Shown here: positions 8,946 to 18,260 of the stretch, piece by piece
Numbering within the stretch: position 1 is the first letter of the stretch
Layout: the number at the start of each line of letters is the position of its first letter
Assembly (NCBI RefSeq): GCF_014138625.1
Contig: NZ_JACJHY010000016.1
Location: 1-64,000, forward strand
Reading direction: 5' to 3'
Source of the DNA: Aminobacter ciceronei
GTDB lineage: Bacteria; Pseudomonadota; Alphaproteobacteria; Rhizobiales; Rhizobiaceae
Length of the DNA stretch: 64,000 nt
The notes under the pieces: generated by a model
What the model was told of the DNA's origin: nothing
Databases searched by the model: none
What the model saw: the letters and a program-made list of their open reading frames with translations, nothing else
Translations under genes and position numbers: made by a program

Positions 8946-9503
8946 CTAGTGAGCCTGCGAGATCGGGATCGTGGCATAGGTCTCGACGTGCACTCGGTTG
9001 CTGGACTCAACCGGGCTGAATATCCATGCCAGTCTGGCGCCATAGTCGCTCATCAGCGTCAGCAATACAAGCCCCGAGCCGGTAGCATCGGGATCAGCTG
9101 CATTCGCCTCGATCTGCTGGATCAAAAGGTCTCCCGGATCTCCTATGGTAATCTGGGAGAGAAGCTTCTGAAACGTTATCGCGGTCTTGTCTGCCACGAC
9201 GTTGGAAACCTTCACCTTGAAATTGTTTGAGTCCATCGATGCTTCGACGATGATCTCGCCCGGCTCGCGAAACTTCACGGCATTCTCGATCAGCTCGTTG
9301 ACGAGGTATCCAATGCTGTGGCGCACTTCCTTGTAGTCGTTTCGCGACGCGTGGAAGGGCAGCGCGAAAAGATCAGCGATGAAGTCCGAAGTCGTTGCGC
9401 AGTGGTGCCATTTCAGGTCCAGCGGCCCGTCAAACAACCTGACGCGGCTGATGTTGTCCCGCATGCCCATCGCAATGTCGGCCGGTCCATACATAGTTGT
9501 CAT
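8946..9503 (-). CDS. HATPase-fold anti-sigma-kinase-like protein (slr1658-type)
   Basis: A 185-aa soluble protein with a GHKL/histidine-kinase-like ATPase fold. The N-box is clear (YLVNELIENAVKF, about residues 67-79) and a late GSGLVLLTLMSDYGA segment (about 142-156) resembles the G2 region. These are the ATP-binding elements of SpoIIAB/RsbW-type switch kinases. It lies 4 bp after the SpoIIE-type phosphatase and 6 bp before the STAS gene, which makes it the probable kinase partner of the STAS protein. No sigma factor gene is adjacent, so it may regulate something other than transcription. Confidence 0.8.
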   Translation of the reverse strand: MTTMYGPADIAMGMRDNISRVRLFDGPLDLKWHHCATTSDFIADLFALPFHASRNDYKEVRHSIGYLVNELIENAVKFREPGEIIVEASMDSNNFKVKVSNVVADKTAITFQKLLSQITIGDPGDLLIQQIEANAADPDATGSGLVLLTLMSDYGARLAWIFSPVESSNRVHVETYATIPISQAH

Positions 9504-9507
9504 GTGC

Positions 9508-11877
9508 TCACCTGTGCCTCATGACGACGAGTGTAATGTCGTCGTGTATCTTCCGTGTGCCGATATACGCCATCAGGTCGTCGACAATTCCGCTCTTGAT
9601 CTCTTCCGCGCTGCTACCGTAGCGTGATCGTGCACTTTCGCTGAGCCGGTCGAGGCCGAACAGTTTGCCGCCCGTTCCTTCAGCCTCGGTCACGCCGTCG
9701 GTGTGAAGAATGATGACGTCGCCGCTGCTGAACGGGATGTTGCGAGTGGCGACAAACGGCGAGATGTCCCGTTCGAGGCCGACCGGCAAGCCGAGGTCGA
9801 GCGTGTCGATCCGTTCGACCTTGCCGCCGTCGCGGACGACAAGCACCTCTTCATGCTGACCCGACAGAACCAGGCGCTCGTCTTCATAGTCGAGGAAGGC
9901 CAGTGACAGGTGCTTGTCGGAGTTGGTGCGCTCCAGGTTCTTGAAGATGGCGCGGTTCAAGCGGTCGAGGAACTGGCGGGGATTGTCCTCGCCGGTCTCC
10001 TGCAGCGCACGTGCCACCGACTGCACCATCAGCATCAGCACGCCGCTCTCGAGGCCGTGTCCAGTGACGTCGCCAATGCCGATCTTCAGGCGGTGTCCAT
10101 CCTGTAGGACGTCGTAATAGTCGCCGCCCACCTCGTCTGCCGGCCGCATGTAGGCCGCGATCTCGATGCCCGGGATCAGCGCCAGTTCGCGTGGCTTGGG
10201 CAGCACCATCATCTGGATCTGGCGCGCGACGTCGAGTTCGGCGCCGAGCCGCACATTTTCGCTGCGCAGCTTTTCGTTGAGCGTCGAGATTTCGACGTTG
10301 GCGTCTTCGAGATCCCTGGTGCGCGCGTCAACCAGCTGCTCGAGGTTCTCTGTGTGGAAGCTGATCTGCTCGGCCATGCGGTTGAAGGCCACACCGACCT
10401 CGCCCACCTCATCCTTCGACGGGATGTTGACGCGGACGGAATAGTCCTTTGCCTGCAGCCTCCTGGCGCCAGCGGCAAGCGCGCTGAGGCCTGCCGTGAT
10501 GCGCTTGGACAAGCCAAACACTGCGGCAAACACGATCATCAGTGAAACGATGATGGCCAGGAGCTGATAAAGCAGGATCCGGTTCGTCGCCTTCGAAATG
10601 CTGTCCTGCGCTGCAAACAGCGCAGCATAGATCTCGCGCTCGGGCACGACGATGCCGACCGACATCGCCTGTTTTTCGATAGGCCCGGTGGTCCATAGGT
10701 TTGTCGGCTTCAGCCCCTTCAGGACAACGATGTAAGGGACGTCCTCCCCGTCCTTCTGCAAGAGGACATGCTGAATCGCACCGTCATTGCTGCTGTCGAG
10801 GTCGAGGGTTGCGATCGCTGGTTGGGTGCTGGCACGCAGAGAGCGCTCGAGGCCGGTAACCCCGTCCGTGCCCTTTTCATTTGAGGAAACCAGCCCGATC
10901 GTCGCTTCGCTCTTCGCGTTGATGGCGACCACATTGCCGTTCGGCATCGTGAGGAAGCCGAAACCCGTTTCGGCGATCTTGACGTTCTCGACGATCTCGG
11001 CGAGCTGGTCGAGGGTGATATCGGCGCCGGCGGCACCTGCAACGCCCGTGCGGTCGCGCGTCCACAGCGGATGGAAAAAGCTGACGATCAGCTTGCCGGT
11101 GATCGCGTCGGTATAGGGCGCGGTCTGGGTGATGTCGTTGTCAGGGATGAAACGCGACGCCGGATCGAGCGCCCATTTCTGCCACGAGCCATAGATGCCG
11201 GGGAAAAAGAACTCCCAGAATTCCGAGTTGTTGTGGCCGGGATAGAGGCGATCGAAGGTCTGCGCCTGGTCCGTATAAGGCGCCGTCCTGAAGATCGGGC
11301 GCTCCTTCGGGCCAATGTAATACATCTGCAGCTTTGACGAACCGCTGGTCAGCAGGCTCGGCGCGACGAGGTCGAGCACCGCGCTGTTTTCAATCTCATC
11401 CTGGACCGCCGGCAGCGGCTTGTGGTCGGGGCCAAGCAGGTAACCCCAGACGCTGACAACGGAAGGTGCGCCGGGCAGGTTCTGCGCCCACTGTCCCTTG
11501 GTGTCATAGACCACATTCACCGAGGCTGCGGCCTGGTTTGCCAGCGTGGCGCCGACCTGCTTCTGCCGGTCAGGGTCATCGATCTGCCCTTGCATGACGC
11601 CGGCAAGCGTCTTGACGTCAGCATGGACCCGGTCGAGCAACAGGTCGACCCGCGACGCCGTCGACTCGGCATAGGAGCGGATATACTCCTGGTTTGCCGT
11701 CGTCAGGCCGGCGCCGACCTCGGAGGTCGCGTCCTGGGACAGCCGCTGCACGTTCCATAGCGCCAGGCCGCCGCTCATCAGTAGGTCGAACAGCACTGCT
11801 CCGCCCACCACCAGGACGAACTTCGCGCGGAAGGAATGCAGTCCGAAACGAGGGGTGTCCTGCATGTCCGTGCTCAT
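9508..11877 (-). CDS. Membrane sensor SpoIIE-type PP2C phosphatase (Cache-HAMP-PP2C)
   Basis: A 789-aa protein in this order: a transmembrane helix (about residues 20-40), a large periplasmic dCache-like sensor, a second transmembrane helix (about 435-460, LLAIIVSLMIVFAAVFGL), HAMP, a coiled coil (about 515-560) and a C-terminal SpoIIE/PP2C domain. Metal-binding motifs of PP2C are visible: EVGGDYYD, GDVTGHG, HTDGVTEA and HDDITLVV. It should dephosphorylate the STAS partner(s) in response to an external signal. I start it at 11877 because that ATG overlaps the stop of the preceding gene (ATGA), indicating translational coupling; the longer frame to 12039 runs inside the upstream gene. Confidence 0.9.
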   Translation of the reverse strand: MSTDMQDTPRFGLHSFRAKFVLVVGGAVLFDLLMSGGLALWNVQRLSQDATSEVGAGLTTANQEYIRSYAESTASRVDLLLDRVHADVKTLAGVMQGQIDDPDRQKQVGATLANQAAASVNVVYDTKGQWAQNLPGAPSVVSVWGYLLGPDHKPLPAVQDEIENSAVLDLVAPSLLTSGSSKLQMYYIGPKERPIFRTAPYTDQAQTFDRLYPGHNNSEFWEFFFPGIYGSWQKWALDPASRFIPDNDITQTAPYTDAITGKLIVSFFHPLWTRDRTGVAGAAGADITLDQLAEIVENVKIAETGFGFLTMPNGNVVAINAKSEATIGLVSSNEKGTDGVTGLERSLRASTQPAIATLDLDSSNDGAIQHVLLQKDGEDVPYIVVLKGLKPTNLWTTGPIEKQAMSVGIVVPEREIYAALFAAQDSISKATNRILLYQLLAIIVSLMIVFAAVFGLSKRITAGLSALAAGARRLQAKDYSVRVNIPSKDEVGEVGVAFNRMAEQISFHTENLEQLVDARTRDLEDANVEISTLNEKLRSENVRLGAELDVARQIQMMVLPKPRELALIPGIEIAAYMRPADEVGGDYYDVLQDGHRLKIGIGDVTGHGLESGVLMLMVQSVARALQETGEDNPRQFLDRLNRAIFKNLERTNSDKHLSLAFLDYEDERLVLSGQHEEVLVVRDGGKVERIDTLDLGLPVGLERDISPFVATRNIPFSSGDVIILHTDGVTEAEGTGGKLFGLDRLSESARSRYGSSAEEIKSGIVDDLMAYIGTRKIHDDITLVVMRHR

Positions 11878-13064
11878 AGTGGCTTCTGCCCTGAGGCAGC
11901 CCAGATTGGCCAACCGGCATACCCCTTCGGGTGGAGGGCGGCCGAGATGTGGTCCTTGAACCCTTGCCTGAACTGCTTGATGAACTCGCTGGAATCGCCG
12001 CGCTTGACGGCCATGTCGCCGGCATAGACGTCTTCCCATGCCGCGATCATGTCGGCAAAGTCCTTCGGATCGCCGTCGAGATTGGTGACCATGAACTGTT
12101 CGACGCGGATGTCGTCGAAGCCAGCATCCGCCAGATAGCGCCGGCTCTTGGGCCCGAGCTCGACGTCCATGTCGAAATGTTCGAACAGTTTGGCTACCTC
12201 GTTGTAGGTCCAGCGGATGCTTTCGCCGCGTGGTTCGCCCAGGCAGTGCGAGTTCTTCTCGTTGGTGATGTAGACCCGGCCACCCGGCTTGCAGATCCGG
12301 AACAGCTCCTTGAGGATTTGCGCAGGACGATTGAAGATCTGCAGCGAGTGCCGGCAGGTGACGAGATCGAACTGGTCGTCATCGAGCAGCATCTCGGAGG
12401 CATCGCCATAGGTGTATTCGATGCCGGTGATGTCGAACTCGCTGGCGACGTTGCGGGCGTAGGCCAGGCTCGACTTGGAGTGATCGAGGGCGACGATCCG
12501 CGACGGCTCGAACTCCTTCTGCACGAGCACCGCGAAATCACCGATGCCGCAGCAGATGTCGGCCATGACGATGCCCGGCCGCATGCCGTGACGCGGCAAG
12601 ATAGAGCGTTCGTGACGCCAGGTCATCTTGGTCTGGGTCCGCAGGATGGGAATGAACCCACCCTCTTCTAGGAAGCTCTGGCCGGGGTAGAACTCGCTGT
12701 CATATTCCTCGACGGTGATACCCGGCTCGATCTTGCTGAGACGGCCGAATTTGCGCGTCGTCCAGCCGACGACGCTGGAGGTAATGACGACAAATCTCAG
12801 GTCCGGCCTGACCCGGCAGGCGTCGATGATGACGCGTGAAAAGGCATGGAACGCAGTGTTGTTCATCTGCGCGAGGCGTCTGACGTTGATGTAAAGCACG
12901 CCGCGGACGCTTTCGATGGATTCTTTCAGCAGGCCCAGGCTGGGCGCCAGCTCGTCAATCGTTTGCGGGCGTACCGACCCGGCAAGCGAGAATTCCTGGT
13001 TGTTCAGGTCGAAATGCGCCTTGAAGCGCCCTGAAATACTGGAAGGGGCAGGGTGCGCAGTCAA
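11874..13064 (-). CDS. STAS-like domain fused to a class I SAM-dependent methyltransferase
   Basis: A 396-aa fusion. Residues 1-125 look STAS-like: the strand-helix VLYINVRRLAQMNNTAFHAF matches the phosphosite region of the STAS partner, but the canonical serine is replaced (MNNTA instead of LNSSG). From about residue 150 a Rossmann methyltransferase follows, with motif I ADICCGIGDFAVL, an acidic D of motif II (IVALDHS), and the segments FDLVTCRHSLQIF and CKPGGRVYITNE, close to UbiE-type enzymes. Stop and start overlap with both neighbours (ATGA at each end), so it is a stoichiometric part of the switch operon. The methyl acceptor is unknown; control of the methyltransferase by partner switching is the natural inference. 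Confidence 0.8.
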   Translation of the reverse strand: MTAHPAPSSISGRFKAHFDLNNQEFSLAGSVRPQTIDELAPSLGLLKESIESVRGVLYINVRRLAQMNNTAFHAFSRVIIDACRVRPDLRFVVITSSVVGWTTRKFGRLSKIEPGITVEEYDSEFYPGQSFLEEGGFIPILRTQTKMTWRHERSILPRHGMRPGIVMADICCGIGDFAVLVQKEFEPSRIVALDHSKSSLAYARNVASEFDITGIEYTYGDASEMLLDDDQFDLVTCRHSLQIFNRPAQILKELFRICKPGGRVYITNEKNSHCLGEPRGESIRWTYNEVAKLFEHFDMDVELGPKSRRYLADAGFDDIRVEQFMVTNLDGDPKDFADMIAAWEDVYAGDMAVKRGDSSEFIKQFRQGFKDHISAALHPKGYAGWPIWAASGQKPL

Positions 13065-13576
13065 TTTGCCAGGCCCCCGAGCGGGAGGTCGACAACGATC
13101 GTGACCGTATCGGCATCAACCTCTTCAAGCCGAAGCGTGGCGTTGTAGTTGACGGTCAGTTCGAGAAGCATCATGTCGCGGCTAGGCGCGACATCGCCTG
13201 AAAGCGAACTCAGGTAACGCGCCTGCCGGTCGGCACCCTGGACCCGCGCAATGGCATCCTCCAGGAAGGTGTGCTCTTCCCGGCTGCAGGCAAACGTCAA
13301 CTCGATTCGGTCAGTCTCGCCCAAGCGAGACAGCCTGCACTCGAGTGCTCCCCCAGAATGACGCGTCCTGAAAGTGACCTCCAGCAATTCATTCAGTGCG
13401 GACGAAAAGAGATTGGAGAAAAGAACGGAGTCTGGTCTGTTATGGCTGATAGTACGCGCAAGGTAACTCGAAATGTAGTCGCAATGCGCCCAATTCGAAA
13501 GGAAAGATACGATCTCCATGTCGACCTGGATCATCGTGCGAAAACTTGGTTCCGCATTCGCATCTTTCGTAGGCAT
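13061..13576 (-). CDS. Divergent HATPase-like regulator, first gene of the switch operon
   Basis: A 171-aa soluble protein. The segment SALNELLEVTFR (about residues 61-72) resembles the N-box of GHKL ATPases, and overall length and position match slr1658-type regulators. I cannot see clear G1/G2 glycine boxes, so ATP binding may be weak or lost. AAGAGGG is well placed before the ATG at 13576. It overlaps the STAS-methyltransferase gene by 4 bp and is probably that fusion's dedicated partner. The assignment rests more on context than on sequence. Confidence 0.6.
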   Translation of the reverse strand: MPTKDANAEPSFRTMIQVDMEIVSFLSNWAHCDYISSYLARTISHNRPDSVLFSNLFSSALNELLEVTFRTRHSGGALECRLSRLGETDRIELTFACSREEHTFLEDAIARVQGADRQARYLSSLSGDVAPSRDMMLLELTVNYNATLRLEEVDADTVTIVVDLPLGGLAN

Positions 13577-13724
13577 GTCACCCTCTTACCGTTCTGGCCG
13601 TGCAACAGGGTTGCTCGGCTTATCTGCGGTGTCCGGCCCGAAGTCGGTGCGCCGTCACACTATGCGTATGTATGGCCTTCTTCGCTTGCCCCGTCGAGGC
13701 AAGCTTGCAGGGTGTTGCCTGTCG

Positions 13725-15488
13725 TCATGATCGGTCTTGTTCTTGCGGCGCCTTCTGTTCCGCCGGCGGGCGGTCCGCAAACTCACCCGTCGCGTCCGCC
13801 CCCATCGGCCGCCCCAGGAAGTTGCCCTGCAAGCAATCGCAGCCCTCTTCGATCAGCCAGTTTGCCTGGCCGGCCGTTTCGACCCCTTCCGCGGTGACGC
13901 TGATACCCAGGCCGTGTGCCAGGCTCATGACGGACCGGACGATGGCCTGGCTCTTGCGGTCGGCTACCAGGTCCTTGATGAAATACTGGTCGATCTTCAG
14001 CGTGTCGAACGGGAAATTCTTGAGATAGCTCAGCGACGAGTAGTGCGTGCCGAAGTCGTCGAGCGAAATCCGGATCCCCAGGACGTTCAACGTGTTCAGC
14101 GTGTCGAGGTTGTCGACTGTCTGCTCCAGCAGCACCGTTTCGGTGATTTCGAGCTCGATGCGGTCGGCGCGGATGCCGACCTTGTCGATGATGTGCGCCA
14201 CGGTGTCGGTGAGCGAGCCACTCAGGAACTGCGCCGGCGACAGGTTGACCGCGACGTTCATGGACGATGGCCAGGTCATCGCCTGGCGGCAGGCCTCCTC
14301 GAGCACCCAACGGCCGATGTCGTCCATCAGGCCATCGGCCTCGGCGATCGGAATGAAGACGTTGGGCGGGATGAGGCCAACCTCGGGATGGTGCCATCGC
14401 AGCAGCGCCTCGAACCCGACTACCGTCGATGGCGGGCGGATGAGTGGCTGATATTCGAGATAGAGTTCCTGCCGTTCCAGGGCCATACGCAGGCTTCGCC
14501 TAAGGTTCTCCCGTTGCTCCAGAAGCAGCATCATCGAGCGATTGAAGGTGCGGGCGCAGCCACGGCCGTCGCGCTTGGCGGCGTAGAGGGCGATGTCGGC
14601 CGCCTTCATGAGCTCCTCGCTCTCCGCGCCGTGCTGCGGGCCGAAGGCGATACCGACACTCGCGCCGACAAACAGCGGGATGTCGTTGATGACGAAGGGC
14701 GCCTTGAAGGAATCGACGATCGCCTGAGCCAGCCGTTCGGCCGCCATGGGCTGCTGCTTGTTGGCCTGGATCACCGCGAACTCGTCGCCGGCATATCTGT
14801 AGGCCGCATCGCCGTCCTGGAGCGCGCCGCGGATTCGATTTGCCGCCAGCTGCAGCAAGGTGTCGCCAGTGCCATGGCCAAGCGTGTCGTTGACCGACTT
14901 GAAGTCGTCGAGATCAATCTGCAGCAGCGCCGACTTGTCCCGGAAATCGCCGCTTTCCGCCAGAACCTCGTCCAGGCGCTCGCTGAAGCGGCGGCGGTTC
15001 TGCAATCCGGTCAGCGCATCATGTGTCGCCTGATGCTGCAGAAGTTTGACGCGATCGGCTTCCTCGGTGGCAGCGCGGCCGTCATGACCGGTTTCCGCTG
15101 TCTCGATGATGCCGACGCCGTCGGCCATTCCGAAACAGAAAACCACTCCCGCCGGCTGGCCCGACAGCGCCTTGAGCTTGATTCGCGTCGACGAGCCATC
15201 GCGCGCGGCGAGCTGCATTGCCGCGCGAAGCTCGTTTTCGCCAAAGTTCGGATAGATCTCCCACGCCACCGCGCCCGGGGTCATGGCGTTTCCGCGAATG
15301 CTTTTCAGTCGGGCCGAGCAGTCGGTCAGCCGGAATTCGTGGTCATAAAACGATACGAGATCGGTGGTGTTGGCGAGGAAACCTGAAAGGCGGGCATCAA
15401 GGGCCGTTGATAGGTTCGAGGACGCAGGCCCTCCGCCTCTCTTGCTCCCAGACTTTGGATACGCAAACCAATTCCAAAAGCGGTACAA
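13725..15488 (-). CDS. PAS-GGDEF-EAL protein (c-di-GMP turnover)
   Basis: A 587-aa cytoplasmic protein: PAS-like domain (about 35-130), GGDEF domain (about 150-310) and EAL domain (about 325-575). The cyclase signature is YAGDEFAV, with A in place of the first G, a variant found in some active cyclases. The phosphodiesterase side looks intact (FEALLRWHHP, a DDFGTHYSSL segment, KIDQYFI and AEGVE). The net activity is therefore probably phosphodiesterase with possible GTP sensing. It follows the switch operon on the same strand after 148 bp and sits a few kilobases from the giant adhesin, which makes a link to attachment attractive but unproven. Confidence 0.9.
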   Translation of the reverse strand: MYRFWNWFAYPKSGSKRGGGPASSNLSTALDARLSGFLANTTDLVSFYDHEFRLTDCSARLKSIRGNAMTPGAVAWEIYPNFGENELRAAMQLAARDGSSTRIKLKALSGQPAGVVFCFGMADGVGIIETAETGHDGRAATEEADRVKLLQHQATHDALTGLQNRRRFSERLDEVLAESGDFRDKSALLQIDLDDFKSVNDTLGHGTGDTLLQLAANRIRGALQDGDAAYRYAGDEFAVIQANKQQPMAAERLAQAIVDSFKAPFVINDIPLFVGASVGIAFGPQHGAESEELMKAADIALYAAKRDGRGCARTFNRSMMLLLEQRENLRRSLRMALERQELYLEYQPLIRPPSTVVGFEALLRWHHPEVGLIPPNVFIPIAEADGLMDDIGRWVLEEACRQAMTWPSSMNVAVNLSPAQFLSGSLTDTVAHIIDKVGIRADRIELEITETVLLEQTVDNLDTLNTLNVLGIRISLDDFGTHYSSLSYLKNFPFDTLKIDQYFIKDLVADRKSQAIVRSVMSLAHGLGISVTAEGVETAGQANWLIEEGCDCLQGNFLGRPMGADATGEFADRPPAEQKAPQEQDRS

Positions 15489-15737
15489 GTCTGCATCTCC
15501 TTACCGCATGACGTAAAGTTAGCACAGCGGAACAAAGGCTTGCAAACACTCGGCGTGCGAACTCCACAACCATCCATTGGTGTCAGTGATTGCCGTACAC
15601 TCATCTAACAATCACAGCATGGCGCGATGCGGTGGTCGCGAATTGCCGCTTCCAGATCACAAAGCAGGAAGCTGGAAGGAACTGTTAACCACTGGCTTCC
15701 TATTGCTCGGGGGACGTTTCATCAGCGAGTCTTGAGC

Positions 15738-18206
15738 ATGGGAAGCACGCGTTTGCCTCGAGTGAATTTTTCGAACCAAGTCTCGCACAATGACGGCCAG
15801 AATCGCCCGGAAAGCAAGGCAGACGGAACGCATGTGGCTTCGCCGGCCGATGGCCCCGGCTGGCAGGACTATTTCTTCCTCGCGCCCAATGTGCGCTTTA
15901 CCCGCACTCCGGATTACGATGCCGCCAAGCGCCAGGCATATGAAGCGGCGGAGGCCGCCCACAATGAAGCCCAGGCGAACGCCGCCGGCCTGCAGCCGCT
16001 GACGGCCGAGCGCGCGACAGCTGTCGCACCTGTCGCAGTTCCGGCAAGACCGGCGACCGTGACGACGGGGGCCCAGGTCATCGAGGCCTTGCAGGCGCAA
16101 ATCGCAAGCAGGATTGCCGCGCCGGTTCCACAGGCGCCCTCGCCCGTACGACAGCCCGTTGCAGCAGTGAACTCCGCCAACCCGCCAGTGCAAGCCGCAG
16201 CCAAGCTGGCCGGCGCCGGTGAATATGCGGCGGCCCAGCCCAAGAAGGCTCGGTGGTCCTATCTTTCCGATCACGCATTTTTCGAGCTGATGGCGCCGAG
16301 CACATCGGACGGTCCGTCACCGGTAGCCGCGGTTGCTACCGCCCGCCCCGCGCCGGTGCCGGTGCGAGTTGCGCCGGTACCTGTTGTCGCCAGGCAGGCC
16401 GAGATTGCCGCAGCCGAAATCACGGCGCTGTTCAGGGTCATCGAGTGCATTCCGACCCAACAGGTCAACACAGCGCCTGCAGCACCTGCCAACTCCAATG
16501 AGGTGAAGATCGAAGCTCCCACGATTGCCGAACGCGCTGAGCCCGCGTCGGTCGTCGCTGCCACGCCAGAACCAGTCACCATCGCCGAGCCGACGGCTCC
16601 CCTTCGCGCGGTGTCGCCATTGCCTCTGATGGGCAAGATCGTGCCGGCGACCACCGGCGATACCTACGAATTGCCCTCAGAGGAGTTGTTGCAGCTGCCG
16701 CCGGCAGGCCAGGGCTTCTACATGTCGCAGGAGCGGCTGGAGCAGAACGCCGACCTGCTGGAAAGCGTTCTCGAGGACTTTGGCGTGCGTGGCGAGATTA
16801 TCCATGTTCGCCCGGGCCCTGTTGTGACGCTCTATGAATTCGAGCCGGCGCCGGGCGTGAAATCGTCGCGCGTGATCGGCCTTGCCGACGACATCGCTCG
16901 CTCGATGAGCGCGATCTCCGCGCGTGTCGCGGTCATCCCCGGCCGCAACGTCATCGGCATCGAACTGCCCAATGAGACACGCGAGACGGTCTATTTCCGC
17001 GAGCTGATCGAATCGGACGGCTTCCGCAACACCGCCTGCAAGCTGGCGCTTTGCCTCGGCAAGACGATCGGCGGCGAGCCGGTCATCGCCGAACTCGCCA
17101 AGATGCCCCATCTGCTCGTCGCAGGCACCACCGGCTCGGGCAAGTCTGTCGCCATCAACACCATGATCCTGTCGCTGCTCTATCGGCTGAAGCCGGAAGA
17201 GTGCCGCCTGATCATGGTCGACCCGAAGATGCTGGAGCTCTCCATCTATGACGGCATCCCGCATCTGCTGACGCCTGTCGTCACCGATCCGAAGAAGGCG
17301 GTCACGGCACTCAAATGGGCAGTGCGCGAGATGGAGGATCGCTACCGCAAGATGGCGCGGCTCGGCGTGCGTAACATCGACGGCTACAACGAGCGTGCCG
17401 CGATCGCCCGCGACAAGGGCGAAACGGTGGTGATGCAGGTGCAGACCGGCTTCGAGAAGGGCACCGGCGTGCCGCTGTTCGAGGAGCAGGAAATCGACCT
17501 TGCCCCGATGCCCTATATCGTCGTCATCGTCGACGAGATGGCCGACCTGATGATGGTCGCCGGCAAGGAGATCGAAGGTGCGATCCAGCGCCTGGCGCAG
17601 ATGGCACGTGCCGCCGGCATACATCTGATCATGGCAACCCAGCGACCCTCGGTCGACGTCATCACCGGCACCATCAAGGCCAACTTCCCGACCCGCATCT
17701 CGTTCCAGGTGACGTCCAAGATCGACAGCCGCACCATCCTTGGTGAGCAAGGCGCCGAACAACTGCTCGGCCAGGGGGATATGTTGCACATGGCCGGAGG
17801 CGGCCGCATCGCCCGCGTCCACGGCCCGTTCGTCTCGGACGCCGAGGTCGAGCATGTCGTCAATCACCTCAAGGCACAGGGACGTCCCGAGTATCTCGAG
17901 ACCGTCACCGCCGACGAGGAGGACGAGGTGCCGGACGTCGATGACAGCCCGATCTTCGACAAGGGCTCGGTCGCTGCCGAGGACGGCGATGCAATGTATG
18001 ACGAGGCGGTGAAGGTGGTGCAGCGCGACAAGAAGTGCTCGACTTCCTATATCCAGCGCCGCCTCGGCATCGGCTACAACCGTGCTGCATCTTTGGTCGA
18101 GCGCATGGAAAAGGAAGGCCTCGTCGGCGCGCCGAACCATGTCGGCAAGCGCGAGATCATGGCCGGTCGCCGTGACCACGCGCAGACGAATGACGATCAG
18201 GAGTGA
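15738..18206 (+). CDS. ftsK: FtsK/SpoIIIE-type DNA translocase lacking membrane helices
   Basis: A 822-aa translocase from the chosen start (the frame reaches 15627). Domains: an N-terminal part of about 310 aa rich in Ala/Pro/Val with two aromatic motifs ([17 protein letters not shown] and [16 protein letters not shown]) and no transmembrane segment; then the alpha-beta motor with Walker A GTTGSGKS and Walker [12 protein letters not shown]; then a C-terminal gamma winged helix ([20 protein letters not shown]) that reads polar DNA motifs. Canonical FtsK has four membrane helices, so this is a soluble second copy, perhaps moving or resolving replicon DNA away from the septum. The start is uncertain because neither candidate ATG has a good ribosome-binding site. 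Confidence 0.85.
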   Translation: MGSTRLPRVNFSNQVSHNDGQNRPESKADGTHVASPADGPGWQDYFFLAPNVRFTRTPDYDAAKRQAYEAAEAAHNEAQANAAGLQPLTAERATAVAPVAVPARPATVTTGAQVIEALQAQIASRIAAPVPQAPSPVRQPVAAVNSANPPVQAAAKLAGAGEYAAAQPKKARWSYLSDHAFFELMAPSTSDGPSPVAAVATARPAPVPVRVAPVPVVARQAEIAAAEITALFRVIECIPTQQVNTAPAAPANSNEVKIEAPTIAERAEPASVVAATPEPVTIAEPTAPLRAVSPLPLMGKIVPATTGDTYELPSEELLQLPPAGQGFYMSQERLEQNADLLESVLEDFGVRGEIIHVRPGPVVTLYEFEPAPGVKSSRVIGLADDIARSMSAISARVAVIPGRNVIGIELPNETRETVYFRELIESDGFRNTACKLALCLGKTIGGEPVIAELAKMPHLLVAGTTGSGKSVAINTMILSLLYRLKPEECRLIMVDPKMLELSIYDGIPHLLTPVVTDPKKAVTALKWAVREMEDRYRKMARLGVRNIDGYNERAAIARDKGETVVMQVQTGFEKGTGVPLFEEQEIDLAPMPYIVVIVDEMADLMMVAGKEIEGAIQRLAQMARAAGIHLIMATQRPSVDVITGTIKANFPTRISFQVTSKIDSRTILGEQGAEQLLGQGDMLHMAGGGRIARVHGPFVSDAEVEHVVNHLKAQGRPEYLETVTADEEDEVPDVDDSPIFDKGSVAAEDGDAMYDEAVKVVQRDKKCSTSYIQRRLGIGYNRAASLVERMEKEGLVGAPNHVGKREIMAGRRDHAQTNDDQE

Positions 18207-18224
18207 TCGCAGGCCTGGTTGAAA

Positions 18225-18252
18225 GACAGGGCGGGGTGAACCGCCCCGTCCT
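18225..18252. terminator. Hairpin between convergent ftsK-like and ialB-like genes
   Basis: GAC-A-GGGCGG pairs with CCGCCC-C-GTC around GGTGAA, with A-rich sequence on the left and CCTT on the right. It lies just after the translocase stop and before the convergent stop, so it may serve both genes. Confidence 0.55.
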
Positions 18253-18260
18253 TGCTCGCG

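Noticed and set aside
11878-12039. Upstream extension of the SpoIIE-type phosphatase gene
   Set aside because: It is antiphase coding of the STAS-methyltransferase gene; the ATGA overlap at 11874-11877 gives the natural start.
13737-15386. Long plus-strand frame opposite the GGDEF-EAL gene (549 codons)
   Set aside because: Shadow frame caused by GC-rich codon bias; the opposite strand has intact GGDEF/EAL motifs.
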